DNA of 64,000 nucleotides from a virus: the IMG/VR virus record IMGVR_UViG_3300043434_000295, positions 1-64,000 of that record; one strand, written 5' to 3'. How positions within the stretch are numbered: the first letter of the stretch is position 1; each line of letters opens with the position of its first letter. Positions 35,993 through 43,635 of the stretch are shown here, piece by piece. The position numbers were made by a program, and so were the translations under genes. Under the pieces are notes generated by a model. It did not search any database and had not been told where the DNA came from. It worked only from the letters and a program-made list of their open reading frames with translations.

Positions 35993-38026
35993 ATGAAATC
36001 ACAAAGCCAAGACATTCTAGCCAAGCTGTTAGCCACTGAAAATATTACGGTTGTCCGTAGTAATGTGGCAACAGCTTCGTTTGACATTAAGAATCGCGTT
36101 CTAACACTTCCTCGTTGGAAAAAACTTACAACTGAAATTGAAGAAATGCTTATTCTTCATGAAGTTGGCCACGCACTTTATACGACTGAAGAAGGGTATG
36201 GAATCGTTCATACACCTGAAAAACGATATCTTAAAGGATACGCGAATATCATTGAAGATGTTCGTATTGAAAAGAAGATGAAGGAGCGATATCCTGGATC
36301 TCGTAAGTCGTTCAACTTGGGTTATACACAACTCAATGAACGTGACTTCTTTGGCATCAAAAACAAGTCATTTGATGATCTTCTTCTCATTGATCGTATC
36401 AATCTATATTACAAAGCTGGTTATTCATGTGGTGTACAGTTCACTGCAGAAGAATATGTTTTTGTTCAACGTGCCGATCGCTGCGTAACTGAACAAGATG
36501 TGATTGATCTGTCTGAAGATATCTTTGAATTCTCTAAGCAAAAAATGCTTGAAGAACAAGAAGAACAACAAATGCAACGCAAACTTGTTCGCAGCGATGA
36601 CGAAGATGATGAAGAGTTTGAAGAAACATCTTTTGACGACGATATTGAAGATCAAATTCAACCAGAAACAAATGATGCGTTTGACGATGCACTGAGTAAA
36701 CTTCAAGATCGTGATTCTAGAACATATTATTTAGAACCCAAGTTTGAAATTGATAACACAGATCCAATTGTTCCTTACAAACAGATCATCGATGAATTGA
36801 CTTTGAATCAACATAGCGATACACTTTTAAAGTGGAAGCAGAACGCAAACACTTTCAAGATTGAAAGCAACAACATTGTTAATTATCTTGTTAAAGAATT
36901 TGAAATGCGTAAGTCTGCTACTGCACATAAACGTATACAAATTTCTAAACTTGGTCAATTGGATATGCGTAAACTCTATGCATATAAGATTAAAGAGGAT
37001 TTGTTTAAACAGGTTGCATCTGTTCAACAAGGTAAAAATCATGGTATGATTTTTCTTCTTGACTGGTCTGGATCTATGTCTAACAATATGGTTGAAACAG
37101 TAGAACAAGTCGTTAATTTGGCTATGTTTTGCCAAAAGATAAAGATTCCATATCAAGTATTTGCATTTAGTGATGGTTATGTAAATGCAAACCGTATTCA
37201 ACCTACAAACGATATGATTAATGAAAATGGTATTGATAACGTCAATGGTTTGACATTGTTTGAGTTGTTCAGTGATAAGATGAGTACGCGTGATTTCAAT
37301 TCAATGACAGAAGTTCTTCTTAGTCAACCCTGGCACAAGAATTACAACTATACTTTGAATGGTACTCCTTTGAATCTAGCACTCATGTATATGTGTGATC
37401 ATGTTGGTGAGTTTATTCGCAAGAATCAAGTTGAAAAGATGAATATAGTTGTATTGACAGATGGTGAAAGCAATGCTCTTCATCACTATGACTACACTAA
37501 TAAAAACAAATCTGGTATTTCAAATGGTCAAACTACTATCGTAGAGAATGGTCAATATAAGCGTGTAAACGCTACAACTATTCTGCGTGATCATATTACA
37601 CGTAAAGAATATGTCTTTACTGATACTGCTAGTCAACAAACCGGTGTTCTTCTTCAACTTATGAAAGATCGATATAACGCCCGAGTTACTGGATTCTATA
37701 TTCTTGGTAGTTCTCACAGAAACATAGAACGTTTTATTCAGTATAATACTGAAGAAGAAATTATTAAAAAGAATGGCGGCCGTTATCATATGGCAATCGA
37801 ACTTCAGGCTAAACTTCGTAAAGACAAAGCAGTTGTTGTTAAGTACATTCCAGGACGCGATGAAATGTACTTGATTCTGAGTACAAACAAAATTGTTGAT
37901 GAAGAATTGGAAAATGTTAATTCTGATATGACTGCAACACAGATTTCTAAACAACTTACAAAGATGTTTACTACACGTAAAACATCTAGGGTTGTGCTGA
38001 ATAGTTTCATTGGAGTCGTTGCCTGA
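35993..38026 (+). CDS. HExxH metallopeptidase-VWA protein (CobT-like)
   Basis: A 677-residue protein in two visible parts. The N-terminal part has H-E-V-G-H (residues 56-60), a zinc metallopeptidase motif, in the context E-E-M-L-I-L-H-E-V-G-H-A-L-Y. An acidic Glu/Asp/Gln-rich linker follows (about 185-230). The C-terminal half is a von Willebrand A domain whose MIDAS motif is D-W-S-G-S (residues 357-361), followed by V-L-T-D-G-E. The next gene is a MoxR/CobS-type AAA+ ATPase. Such VWA-AAA pairs remodel protein complexes or insert metals. True CobT lacks HExxH, so cobalamin synthesis is unlikely to be the whole story. Confidence 0.8.
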   Translation: MKSQSQDILAKLLATENITVVRSNVATASFDIKNRVLTLPRWKKLTTEIEEMLILHEVGHALYTTEEGYGIVHTPEKRYLKGYANIIEDVRIEKKMKERYPGSRKSFNLGYTQLNERDFFGIKNKSFDDLLLIDRINLYYKAGYSCGVQFTAEEYVFVQRADRCVTEQDVIDLSEDIFEFSKQKMLEEQEEQQMQRKLVRSDDEDDEEFEETSFDDDIEDQIQPETNDAFDDALSKLQDRDSRTYYLEPKFEIDNTDPIVPYKQIIDELTLNQHSDTLLKWKQNANTFKIESNNIVNYLVKEFEMRKSATAHKRIQISKLGQLDMRKLYAYKIKEDLFKQVASVQQGKNHGMIFLLDWSGSMSNNMVETVEQVVNLAMFCQKIKIPYQVFAFSDGYVNANRIQPTNDMINENGIDNVNGLTLFELFSDKMSTRDFNSMTEVLLSQPWHKNYNYTLNGTPLNLALMYMCDHVGEFIRKNQVEKMNIVVLTDGESNALHHYDYTNKNKSGISNGQTTIVENGQYKRVNATTILRDHITRKEYVFTDTASQQTGVLLQLMKDRYNARVTGFYILGSSHRNIERFIQYNTEEEIIKKNGGRYHMAIELQAKLRKDKAVVVKYIPGRDEMYLILSTNKIVDEELENVNSDMTATQISKQLTKMFTTRKTSRVVLNSFIGVVA

Positions 38027-38043
38027 CAAAGGCCTGACGGCTA

Positions 38044-38072
38044 TTTACAATAATTCGTCCATTTGATATAAT
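38044..38072 (+). promoter_or_regulatory. Sigma70-type promoter with extended -10
   Basis: TTTACA (38044-38049), 17 bp, TATAAT (38067-38072) preceded by TGA. ATG of the CobS-like gene is at 38079, only 6 bp after the -10, so transcription from here would start close to the start codon, as at 35958-35993. Confidence 0.75.
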
Positions 38073-38078
38073 TATATT

Positions 38079-39194
38079 ATGAAAACTGATCAAACATTCC
38101 TCGATACCCTCTTCCAAGAATTTCCGGATACAAAAACATCTGGGCATGTTAATCGTGCACAGATTGTCCATGTAATGGAAAAACTTGATACCTCTAAATG
38201 GCCAACTTGGCTTATGCAACACAAGGCAGGACGTGGAGTCTATGTTCTTCCTGGAAGCAATGTTGTACACAAAGAAGAACCGCAACCAGTGATTGTCAAT
38301 ATGGAAGACACGTCTAGCCTCATTCCTAAAGTAGATTCGAACTACGTCCCATTCGGAAACCATAAAGACATTGATACTATTATCAAGTCTCGTCAATTCT
38401 ATCCTGCTTACATTAGTGGTCCCACTGGAAACGGGAAATCCACAACCGTCGAACAGGCGTGTGCCAAAAACAAACGTCCTCTTATTCGTGTTAACTTGAA
38501 TATGATGACTGACGAAGATCAACTTATTGGATCTAAAACTCTAGTTGATGGTAACGTAGAAGTTGTAGAAGGCCCAGTCATCATTGCAATGCGTAATGGC
38601 ATTCCCCTTCTACTCGACGAAATTGATGCAGGTTCGGCAAACACATTGCTTTGCTTGCAACCTATCCTTGAAGGTAAGCCATATTACTTCAAGCTAAAAA
38701 ATGAATTGATCTATCCAGCTCCCGGTTTCACTGTTTTTGCTACTGCAAACACTAAAGGTAAAGGCAGTGATGATGGTCGATATATCGGTACTAACGTTCT
38801 GAACGAAGCTTTCCTAGAACGTTTCGCAATCACTTTCAACCAAGACTACCCAAGTGCTTCTGTTGAACGTAAGATTGTCATGAATCTAATGAAGTCCTTG
38901 TCTTGTGAAGATGAAGAATTTGCAGATACACTTACTAAGTGGGCTGATGCAATTCGTAGGACTTTTGCAGATGGTGGTGTGGATGAAACCATTACTACCC
39001 GTCGATTGGTACACATTGTACGTGCTTATTCTATCTTCAAAGATAAGAAGAAAGCAGTAGAACTTTGTATTAATCGATTTGATGACATCACTCGAAACGC
39101 ATTTGCAAATCTTTTTGAGAAGGTGTCTACTCCGGAAGTTCTACAAACTCCTGAAGTTCAAATTGAACAAAAGGATGTTGAAATCCCATTCTAA
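38079..39194 (+). CDS. cobS-like: CobS/MoxR-type AAA+ ATPase
   Basis: A 371-residue protein. Residues 1-65 form a small winged-helix-like domain ending W-L-M-Q-H-K-A-G-R-G-V-Y. The AAA+ core has Walker A GPTGNGKS (114-121), Walker B L-L-L-D-E-I-D (about 177-183), sensor I F-A-T-A-N-T and an arginine-finger region E-A-F-L-E-R-F. CobS homologues are common in T4-like marine phages and are usually annotated as cobaltochelatase subunits. The VWA partner upstream supports a MoxR-like complex. The N-terminal domain occurs again as a stand-alone gene at 39252. Confidence 0.85.
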   Translation: MKTDQTFLDTLFQEFPDTKTSGHVNRAQIVHVMEKLDTSKWPTWLMQHKAGRGVYVLPGSNVVHKEEPQPVIVNMEDTSSLIPKVDSNYVPFGNHKDIDTIIKSRQFYPAYISGPTGNGKSTTVEQACAKNKRPLIRVNLNMMTDEDQLIGSKTLVDGNVEVVEGPVIIAMRNGIPLLLDEIDAGSANTLLCLQPILEGKPYYFKLKNELIYPAPGFTVFATANTKGKGSDDGRYIGTNVLNEAFLERFAITFNQDYPSASVERKIVMNLMKSLSCEDEEFADTLTKWADAIRRTFADGGVDETITTRRLVHIVRAYSIFKDKKKAVELCINRFDDITRNAFANLFEKVSTPEVLQTPEVQIEQKDVEIPF

Positions 39195-39200
39195 TTGGGG

Positions 39201-39229
39201 TGTACAATCATTCCGGGTTGTGATATAAT
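39201..39229 (+). promoter_or_regulatory. Sigma70-type promoter with extended -10
   Basis: TGTACA (39201-39206), 17 bp, TATAAT (39224-39229) with TGA before it. It serves the gene at 39252, 22 bp downstream. Confidence 0.8.
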
Positions 39230-39251
39230 TTAACTATCAAGGACTTTTATT

Positions 39252-39611
39252 ATGAACTATTCTGATCTGACAAAAACTCAAAAGCGTTGTATTGATGCTT
39301 TCGTTAAACTTCGCCCTGAACTTGCTTCACAGGAAACGATTACTCGTACTGAAATTGAAGATATGTTTAAACAGTTGTACGATAATCGTGAATCTGGTGG
39401 CGAAAAGATTGGTTACCCAATGTGGTTGGTTAAGGGTGAAAAGACTGGTCGTGGTGTTTACAAATTCCCCGCACCAGCTCTTGCCAAAACTGAAGTTAAA
39501 TCTTCTAAGTCTGTAAAATCTAATTCTGCTACTTCTCAGATCAAAACTGACGAAGAAGATAAAGAATTTTTTACAGATCTTAAAGAATATGGTATTATGG
39601 AAACAGCTTAA
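39252..39611 (+). CDS. Stand-alone paralogue of the CobS-like N-terminal domain
   Basis: A 119-residue protein. Residues about 25-75 match the N-terminal domain of the upstream ATPase in layout and sequence: an R-T-E-I-E-D-M helix, then P-M-W-L-V-K-G-E-K-T-G-R-G-V-Y-K-F-P against P-T-W-L-M-Q-H-K-A-G-R-G-V-Y-V-L-P. The rest is a low-complexity Lys/Ser linker and an acidic tail. It looks like a winged-helix adaptor that could bind the same target as the ATPase (DNA or protein) and compete with or recruit it. It has its own promoter and is followed by a terminator. Confidence 0.65.
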   Translation: MNYSDLTKTQKRCIDAFVKLRPELASQETITRTEIEDMFKQLYDNRESGGEKIGYPMWLVKGEKTGRGVYKFPAPALAKTEVKSSKSVKSNSATSQIKTDEEDKEFFTDLKEYGIMETA

Positions 39612-39631
39612 TAAACAAGCTGTACATTTTA

Positions 39632-39657
39632 AGGCGTAAGCAATTGCGCCTCTTTTT
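39632..39657 (+). terminator. Rho-independent terminator
   Basis: AGGCGTA (39632-39638) pairs with TGCGCCT (39645-39651), one G-U pair, followed by a run of T. It ends the 39252 gene's unit. Confidence 0.8.
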
Positions 39658-39673
39658 TAACTATGGAGTTATT

Positions 39674-39919
39674 ATGACTAAACTTTCTCGTCTTGAAGCT
39701 TATTTGAAATCTGGTTCTACCGCAACCCCACGCCAAATTACTGGCATGTTTGGTTTGCAGAATCCTACCGCAGCAATCCATGCACTACGTAGCAAAGGTG
39801 TTTGTGTATATGCAAACGAAGCAACTCTTTCTACTGGTGAGCGTACTGTCAAGTACGCAGTTGGTACACCAACTAAGAAGATGATTCAAATGGCACACAC
39901 CTTGGGTCTCTTTGCGTAA
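39674..39919 (+). CDS. Small helix-turn-helix protein
   Basis: An 81-residue protein. The start at 39674 has GGAG 6 bp upstream and follows the terminator; the in-frame ATG at 39644 lies inside that terminator and is unlikely. Residues 15-50 (T-P-R-Q-I-T-G-M-F-G-L-Q-N-P-T-A-A-I-H-A-L-R-S-K-G) read as a winged helix-turn-helix with the recognition helix at P-T-A-A-I-H-A-L-R. It could be a transcription regulator. No promoter is obvious between the terminator and the gene, so it may rely on read-through. Confidence 0.65.
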   Translation: MTKLSRLEAYLKSGSTATPRQITGMFGLQNPTAAIHALRSKGVCVYANEATLSTGERTVKYAVGTPTKKMIQMAHTLGLFA

Positions 39920-39925
39920 TTAAAT

Positions 39926-39954
39926 TGTACTTTAAAGAGGGATCCTAGTATAAT
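39926..39954 (+). promoter_or_regulatory. Sigma70-type promoter whose -10 lies in a terminator stem
   Basis: TGTACT (39926-39931), 17 bp, TATAAT (39949-39954). The -10 falls in the loop-proximal part of the hairpin at 39940-39966, so terminator and promoter share bases. It serves the gene at 39999. Confidence 0.75.
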
Positions 39955-39970
39955 ATACTTGGATCCTTTT
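39936..39970 (+). terminator. Terminator overlapping the next promoter
   Basis: GGATCC (39940-39945) and AGTA (39947-39950) pair with TACT (39956-39959) and GGATCC (39961-39966), with one T-T mismatch, followed by TTTTTT. It ends the helix-turn-helix gene. Confidence 0.85.
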
Positions 39971-39998
39971 TTAATTTAAAATTATAGCAAAAGAAACA

Positions 39999-40349
39999 AT
40001 GGTTACTGCAAAAGATAAAAAGAAAGATGCTGTAGCTGCATCACAAAATGCTACAACTGGTGGTCGTAAGTTTGATGGAAACAAACTCGAATATGGACTT
40101 ATTCCACCTCTTGCAATGAAAGAAATGGTAAAGGTACTAACATTTGGCGCACAAAAGTATGAACGCGACAATTGGAAGAGAGTTCCGGATTCTAAGCGTA
40201 GATATTTCGATGCTCTAGAACGTCATGTGTGGGCTTGGAAAATGGGTGAACAACTTGATCCAGAATCTGGCATTCATCACCTTGCACACGCGATGTGCTG
40301 TTTAGCTTTTCTTTATGAACATGATGTTGAATATTCTAAAGGTGAATAA
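39999..40349 (+). CDS. dATP/dGTP diphosphohydrolase-like protein (DUF5664)
   Basis: A 116-residue all-alpha protein with the DUF5664 signature G-R-K-F-D-G-N-K-L-E-Y-G-L-I-P-P followed by V-L-T-F-G-A-Q-K-Y-E-R-D-N-W-K. The later R-H-V-W-A-W-K-M-G-E and G-I-H-H-L-A-H-A segments carry likely metal and substrate residues. The family is MazG-related, and some members hydrolyse purine deoxynucleotides. It would adjust the dNTP pool during phage replication. It starts 45 bp after the -10 of its promoter and overlaps the next gene by one base. Confidence 0.75.
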   Translation: MVTAKDKKKDAVAASQNATTGGRKFDGNKLEYGLIPPLAMKEMVKVLTFGAQKYERDNWKRVPDSKRRYFDALERHVWAWKMGEQLDPESGIHHLAHAMCCLAFLYEHDVEYSKGE

Positions 40350-40702
40350 TGTTTAATTGTTTTAAAAAACAAGAAGTGCTTGAAAAGCAAAAACCCGTTA
40401 GGGAACAACTTCTTGAAAATGAGATTGCTAATCTTAAAGAGTTTATTGCTTCACTTGAAAGTAAGACAAGAAATTGTACATTTGTATTTGATTTTAATGC
40501 AGTGAATGCATTTTCTGTAGAGCGCAATTGGAATAATGGCAAGGTTTGCACTGTCATTGGATATACTATTGATGAACAAACAATTCATGATAATGGTAAA
40601 ATTCTAGATAAGCAAATCGTAAAGGAGTGGTATCTTTATTGCTCTGAAGAACAACATGAAAAGCTCGTGAAAGAATTTAACGAGCACAAGAAAGGAAACT
40701 AA
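40349..40702 (+). CDS. Hypothetical protein upstream of the clamp gene
   Basis: A 117-residue protein with a Lys/Glu-rich helical N-terminus (residues 5-40, a probable coiled coil) and a beta-rich second half (F-V-F-D-F-N-A-V-N-A-F, V-C-T-V-I-G-Y-T-I, K-E-W-Y-L-Y-C). It ends in a charged helix. It is coupled to the previous gene (TAATG) and to gene 45 (TAATG). No family is recognised. The position between a nucleotide hydrolase and the sliding clamp suggests an early role. Confidence 0.5.
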   Translation: MFNCFKKQEVLEKQKPVREQLLENEIANLKEFIASLESKTRNCTFVFDFNAVNAFSVERNWNNGKVCTVIGYTIDEQTIHDNGKILDKQIVKEWYLYCSEEQHEKLVKEFNEHKKGN

Positions 40703-41361
40703 TGGAACTCTCTAAAGACACGTTGGCACTCATTAAAAACTTTGCAAGTATTAATGGTAGTCTGATGCTTAAAGCTGGAAACAAACTTGCTACTATTTCT
40801 GAAGGCAAGAATGTAATGGCAGAAGTAAGTATCTCTGAAGACCTACCACTTGATTTTGGAATTTACGACCTCAATGAATTTCTAAATGTTGTATCCCTCT
40901 TTCAAACCACAAACCTCGAATTCTCGGAAAAATACGTCATGGTTTCCGACGGTGGATCTAGTAAGATTAAATACTTCGCAGCAGGCGAAGGTGTCGTCAA
41001 ATCGGCACCAACGACGATCAAGTTTCCAGGTGCAGACGTCAACTTTACGCTCGAAGCCGCTCAATTGGCTATGATTCAACGAACATCTTCTGTGCTTAAA
41101 GCATCCGATGTTTCTATCGTTGGTGTTGATGGTGCACTTAAAGTTATCGTTTCCGATAAGAAGAATGATACGTCCAATGCATATGAAGTTACTATTGGCG
41201 AAACTGATGAAACATTCAAAGCCAATATTAAAGTTGAAAACTTGAAGATGCTTCCTAACGACTATGAAGTTTCTATTTCCAAGAAGAAGATTTCTAAATT
41301 CAAGCATACCGCATCCGACCTAACTTACTACGTTGCAATCGAAGCTGACTCGGAGTTCTGA
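40702..41361 (+). CDS. gp45: Sliding clamp gp45
   Basis: A 219-residue processivity clamp (T4 gp45 has 228). It forms a trimeric ring for gp43 polymerase and is also the mobile enhancer for late transcription with gp55. The N-terminus L-S-K-D-T-L-A-L-I-K-N-F-A-S-I-N-G-S and the G-I-Y-D-L-N-E-F-L-N-V-V segment are typical, as is the closing Y-Y-V-A-I-E-A strand. It is preceded by AAAGGAAAC and overlaps a small membrane-protein gene at its stop. The 45-44-62-regA order matches T4. Confidence 0.9.
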   Translation: MELSKDTLALIKNFASINGSLMLKAGNKLATISEGKNVMAEVSISEDLPLDFGIYDLNEFLNVVSLFQTTNLEFSEKYVMVSDGGSSKIKYFAAGEGVVKSAPTTIKFPGADVNFTLEAAQLAMIQRTSSVLKASDVSIVGVDGALKVIVSDKKNDTSNAYEVTIGETDETFKANIKVENLKMLPNDYEVSISKKKISKFKHTASDLTYYVAIEADSEF

Positions 41362-41504
41362 TGATAGAAGGTGTATTTAAAGGAGTAAGCGAAACCATTG
41401 CCTTTGGTTTCATTCTCCTTTGTATCTTCGTTCCACTAGGATTATGGAAACTAGTGGACATTGTCATTTGGTTATATAAACATGTGAGTATTACTATATT
41501 ATGA
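41361..41504 (+). CDS. Small membrane protein inside the replication operon
   Basis: A 47-residue reading frame that starts at the last base of the gene 45 stop and ends overlapping gene 44 (ATGA). It has a long hydrophobic stretch from about residue 12 to 30 (I-A-F-G-F-I-L-L-C-I-F-V-P-L-G-L-W), a second hydrophobic patch with V-D-I-V-I-W-L-Y, and few charges. One or two membrane segments are likely. Coupling on both sides argues that it is real. T4 has no such gene here. Function is unknown. Confidence 0.6.
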   Translation: MIEGVFKGVSETIAFGFILLCIFVPLGLWKLVDIVIWLYKHVSITIL

Positions 41505-42439
41505 GCAAACAGTATTTGTGGGTAGAAAAGTATCGTCCTCAAACGATTGATGAATGTATTCTACCCGACTCGATGAAAAAGACTTTCCGCGAGTTTATTA
41601 ACTCTGGAGAGTTGCCTAACTTCTTGTTTTGTGGGGGCGCGGGTGTAGGTAAGACCACAGTTGCTAAAGCTCTCTGTAATGAGATTGGTGCAGAATACCT
41701 TTTCATTAACGGTTCTGAAGAATCCGGTATTGATGTTCTTCGCAATAAGATTAAGAATTTTGCATCGTCAGTTTCTCTTACTGATGCAAAGAAAGTAGTT
41801 ATTCTAGATGAAGCAGATTATCTTAACGCTAATAGTACTCAGCCTGCTCTTCGTGGTTTTATTGAAGAGTTCAGTAATAACTGTAGGTTCATCTTCACCT
41901 GTAACTTCAAAAACCGAATCATCGAACCTCTGCATTCTCGCTGTGCAGTAGTCGAATTCAAAATAGAAAATTCTGAAAAGCCAAAGATTGCTGCAGGTTT
42001 CTATAGACGTGTTCTTGATATTCTTTCGCAAGAAAAGATTGAAGCTGATGGTAAAGTTATCGCCGAGATTATCACTAAATATTTCCCTGATTATCGTCGT
42101 GTTCTCAATGAACTCCAACGATATTCTGTCAGTGGTATTATTGATGCTGGCATTCTTGTCAATCTTGGCGATGAGTCTTACGTCGAACTTGTAAAGAATC
42201 TTAAAGTAAAGAACTTTACTGAAGTTCGTAAATGGGTTGGTAAGAACAGTGACATTGAATCAACAGAATTATTCCGTAAACTTTACGACAAAGCAATTGA
42301 CTATCTTGAACTTGGATCTATTCCACAATTGGTTTTGATTCTTGCAGATTATCAATATAAGTCTGCATTTGTTGCAGATCGTGAAATTAATACAATGGCT
42401 GCACTTACTGAAATCATGGGTCAACTAAAGTTTAAATAA
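41501..42439 (+). CDS. gp44: Clamp loader large subunit gp44
   Basis: A 312-residue AAA+ ATPase (T4 gp44 has 319), the motor of the clamp loader with gp62. It begins W-V-E-K-Y-R-P-Q-T-I-D-E-C. Walker A is GGAGVGKT (residues about 44-51), Walker B L-D-E-A-D-Y (about 102-107), sensor I F-T-C-N-F and the S-R-C motif H-S-R-C-A. It loads gp45 onto primer-template junctions. The ribosome site lies inside the upstream small gene. One base separates it from the next gene. Confidence 0.93.
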   Translation: MSKQYLWVEKYRPQTIDECILPDSMKKTFREFINSGELPNFLFCGGAGVGKTTVAKALCNEIGAEYLFINGSEESGIDVLRNKIKNFASSVSLTDAKKVVILDEADYLNANSTQPALRGFIEEFSNNCRFIFTCNFKNRIIEPLHSRCAVVEFKIENSEKPKIAAGFYRRVLDILSQEKIEADGKVIAEIITKYFPDYRRVLNELQRYSVSGIIDAGILVNLGDESYVELVKNLKVKNFTEVRKWVGKNSDIESTELFRKLYDKAIDYLELGSIPQLVLILADYQYKSAFVADREINTMAALTEIMGQLKFK

Positions 42440-42440
42440 T

Positions 42441-42764
42441 ATGGAAACTGTATTTTTATATATTGCCATTGGCGCTATCTGGTTTTTCATAGGCTGGAAA
42501 GCTCGTGAAATTCATGCTATGCGCATGATGAATAAAGTAATTGAACAAGTTACTGAAGATACCGTTGACGAATTTAGAAAGAAAGTCATTGACATTAAAG
42601 TTGAAAGTCACGATGGTCAACTTTTTATTTACAAAAAAGATGATGGTAGCTATTTAGCGCATGGTACTAATAAGACTACATTAGAAGATATTCTGAATGA
42701 AAAGTTTCCAGGTAAGTTGTTTAATGCTTCCCCTGAAGATTTAGAAAAGCTTAACGCACGATGA
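42441..42764 (+). CDS. Membrane-anchored small protein between gp44 and gp62
   Basis: A 107-residue protein with one N-terminal hydrophobic helix (residues about 4-20, F-L-Y-I-A-I-G-A-I-W-F-F-I-G-W), then a positively charged stretch K-A-R-E-I-H-A-M-R, so the bulk is probably cytoplasmic. The soluble part has a beta hairpin (G-Q-L-F-I-Y-K-K-D-D-G-S-Y-L-A-H-G-T) and an L-N-E-K-F-P-G helix. It overlaps gene 62 by 4 bp. Proteins with this soluble part occur in other marine T4-like phages. Function is unknown. Confidence 0.55.
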   Translation: METVFLYIAIGAIWFFIGWKAREIHAMRMMNKVIEQVTEDTVDEFRKKVIDIKVESHDGQLFIYKKDDGSYLAHGTNKTTLEDILNEKFPGKLFNASPEDLEKLNAR

Positions 42765-43141
42765 GTTTTTTTGATTTTTTAAATGCAATTAATGACACTA
42801 AGAAAGATCTCTTAAAAGAAGATCCTCTTAGTGAAAAAGATTACGTACCATTCATGGTGAATCGCGGATTGTCTTACTTTCCGGATACTATACTGTATGC
42901 AAATGAAATGAATCAGCATGCAAGTATTCCGAAAGATTGGCAGTTTGACTTTTACCGAATTGGTGTGTCTAAACGTAAACGTTTTTCAAAATGGCATAAA
43001 CAGGAAAAGATTCAAGAAGATGTTAAGCTTCTTATGAAAGAGTATAATTACTCACATCAAAAAACTCTTCAAATCATAGATCTTATAAGCGAAAAACAAA
43101 TGCAAGAATTGCGCGATAAGTATAAAACAGGAGGTCGTTAA
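42761..43141 (+). CDS. gp62: Clamp loader small subunit gp62
   Basis: A 126-residue protein, shorter than T4 gp62 (187) but similar in size to the gp62 of marine T4-like phages. It begins F-F-D-F-L-N-A-I-N-D-T-K and contains Y-V-P-F-M-V-N-R-G-L-S-Y-F-P-D-T-I and the positively charged S-K-R-K-R-F-S-K-W segment. It completes the gp44/gp62 clamp loader. The stop is followed by a late promoter and regA. Confidence 0.85.
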   Translation: MSFFDFLNAINDTKKDLLKEDPLSEKDYVPFMVNRGLSYFPDTILYANEMNQHASIPKDWQFDFYRIGVSKRKRFSKWHKQEKIQEDVKLLMKEYNYSHQKTLQIIDLISEKQMQELRDKYKTGGR

Positions 43142-43144
43142 ACG

Positions 43145-43152
43145 TATAAATA
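43145..43152 (+). promoter_or_regulatory. Late promoter TATAAATA before regA
   Basis: An exact octamer in the 60-bp gap after gene 62, expected start near 43158, giving a leader of about 44 nt. A late promoter here would keep RegA, the gene at 43636 and Hsp20 expressed late. Confidence 0.65.
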
Positions 43153-43201
43153 CTATAGTCTAATGCTTAATTATGACAATTATTAAAAGAAGGATTGTGA
43201 A

Positions 43202-43624
43202 ATGACTGTAGAATTAATTTATTACGATTGGTCACCAGACTCAATGCTTGAAGTGACGTTACCGGAACCAGATAACTTTTTAAAGGTTCGTGAAACTCTC
43301 ACTCGCATCGGAGTGGCATCAAAAAAAGATAAAACACTATATCAATCTTGCCATATTTTACACAAGCAAGGTAGATATTTTATTGTTCACTTCAAAGAAT
43401 TGTTTGCGCTCGACGGTAAAGAGGCTAACATTACTTTAGGAGATATTGAACGCAGAAATACTATTGCCGGTCTATTAACAGACTGGGGATTGTTGAAGAT
43501 CGTTATTCCGGCGAAAGCAGAGAAACGTGTTTCGTTGTCGCAGATTAAGGTAGTATCCTTTAAGGAGAAAGCCGACTGGACTTTAACTGCCAAGTATAAT
43601 ATTGGCAAAAAACCAACTAAGTAA
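43202..43624 (+). CDS. regA: Translational repressor RegA
   Basis: A 140-residue RNA-binding protein (T4 RegA has 122) that blocks ribosome access on early mRNAs. The resemblance is strong: L-K-V-R-E-T-L-T-R-I-G-V-A, K-T-L-Y-Q-S-C-H-I-L-H-K-Q-G-R-Y-F-I-V-H-F-K-E and L-L-T-D-W-G-L all match T4 RegA blocks. An N-terminal extension of about 10 residues is extra. The ribosome site is AGAAGGA. It follows gene 62 as in T4. Confidence 0.93.
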   Translation: MTVELIYYDWSPDSMLEVTLPEPDNFLKVRETLTRIGVASKKDKTLYQSCHILHKQGRYFIVHFKELFALDGKEANITLGDIERRNTIAGLLTDWGLLKIVIPAKAEKRVSLSQIKVVSFKEKADWTLTAKYNIGKKPTK

Positions 43625-43635
43625 ATGGAGAAACC

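Noticed and set aside
37520-38029. Minus-strand frames opposite the VWA protein and CobS-like genes (also 38007-38522)
   Set aside because: Composition is that of reverse-read coding sequence, no domain is recognisable, and the + strand genes are certain.
35993-39194. Cobalamin biosynthesis (CobT/CobS cobaltochelatase) as a firm call
   Set aside because: The pair resembles CobT/CobS in domain types, but HExxH, the acidic linker and the lack of a CobN partner fit a general MoxR-VWA system equally well.
39621-39649. Another TGTACA promoter before the helix-turn-helix gene
   Set aside because: TGTACA is present at 39621, but 17 bp downstream the sequence is TTGCGC inside the terminator, not a -10 box.
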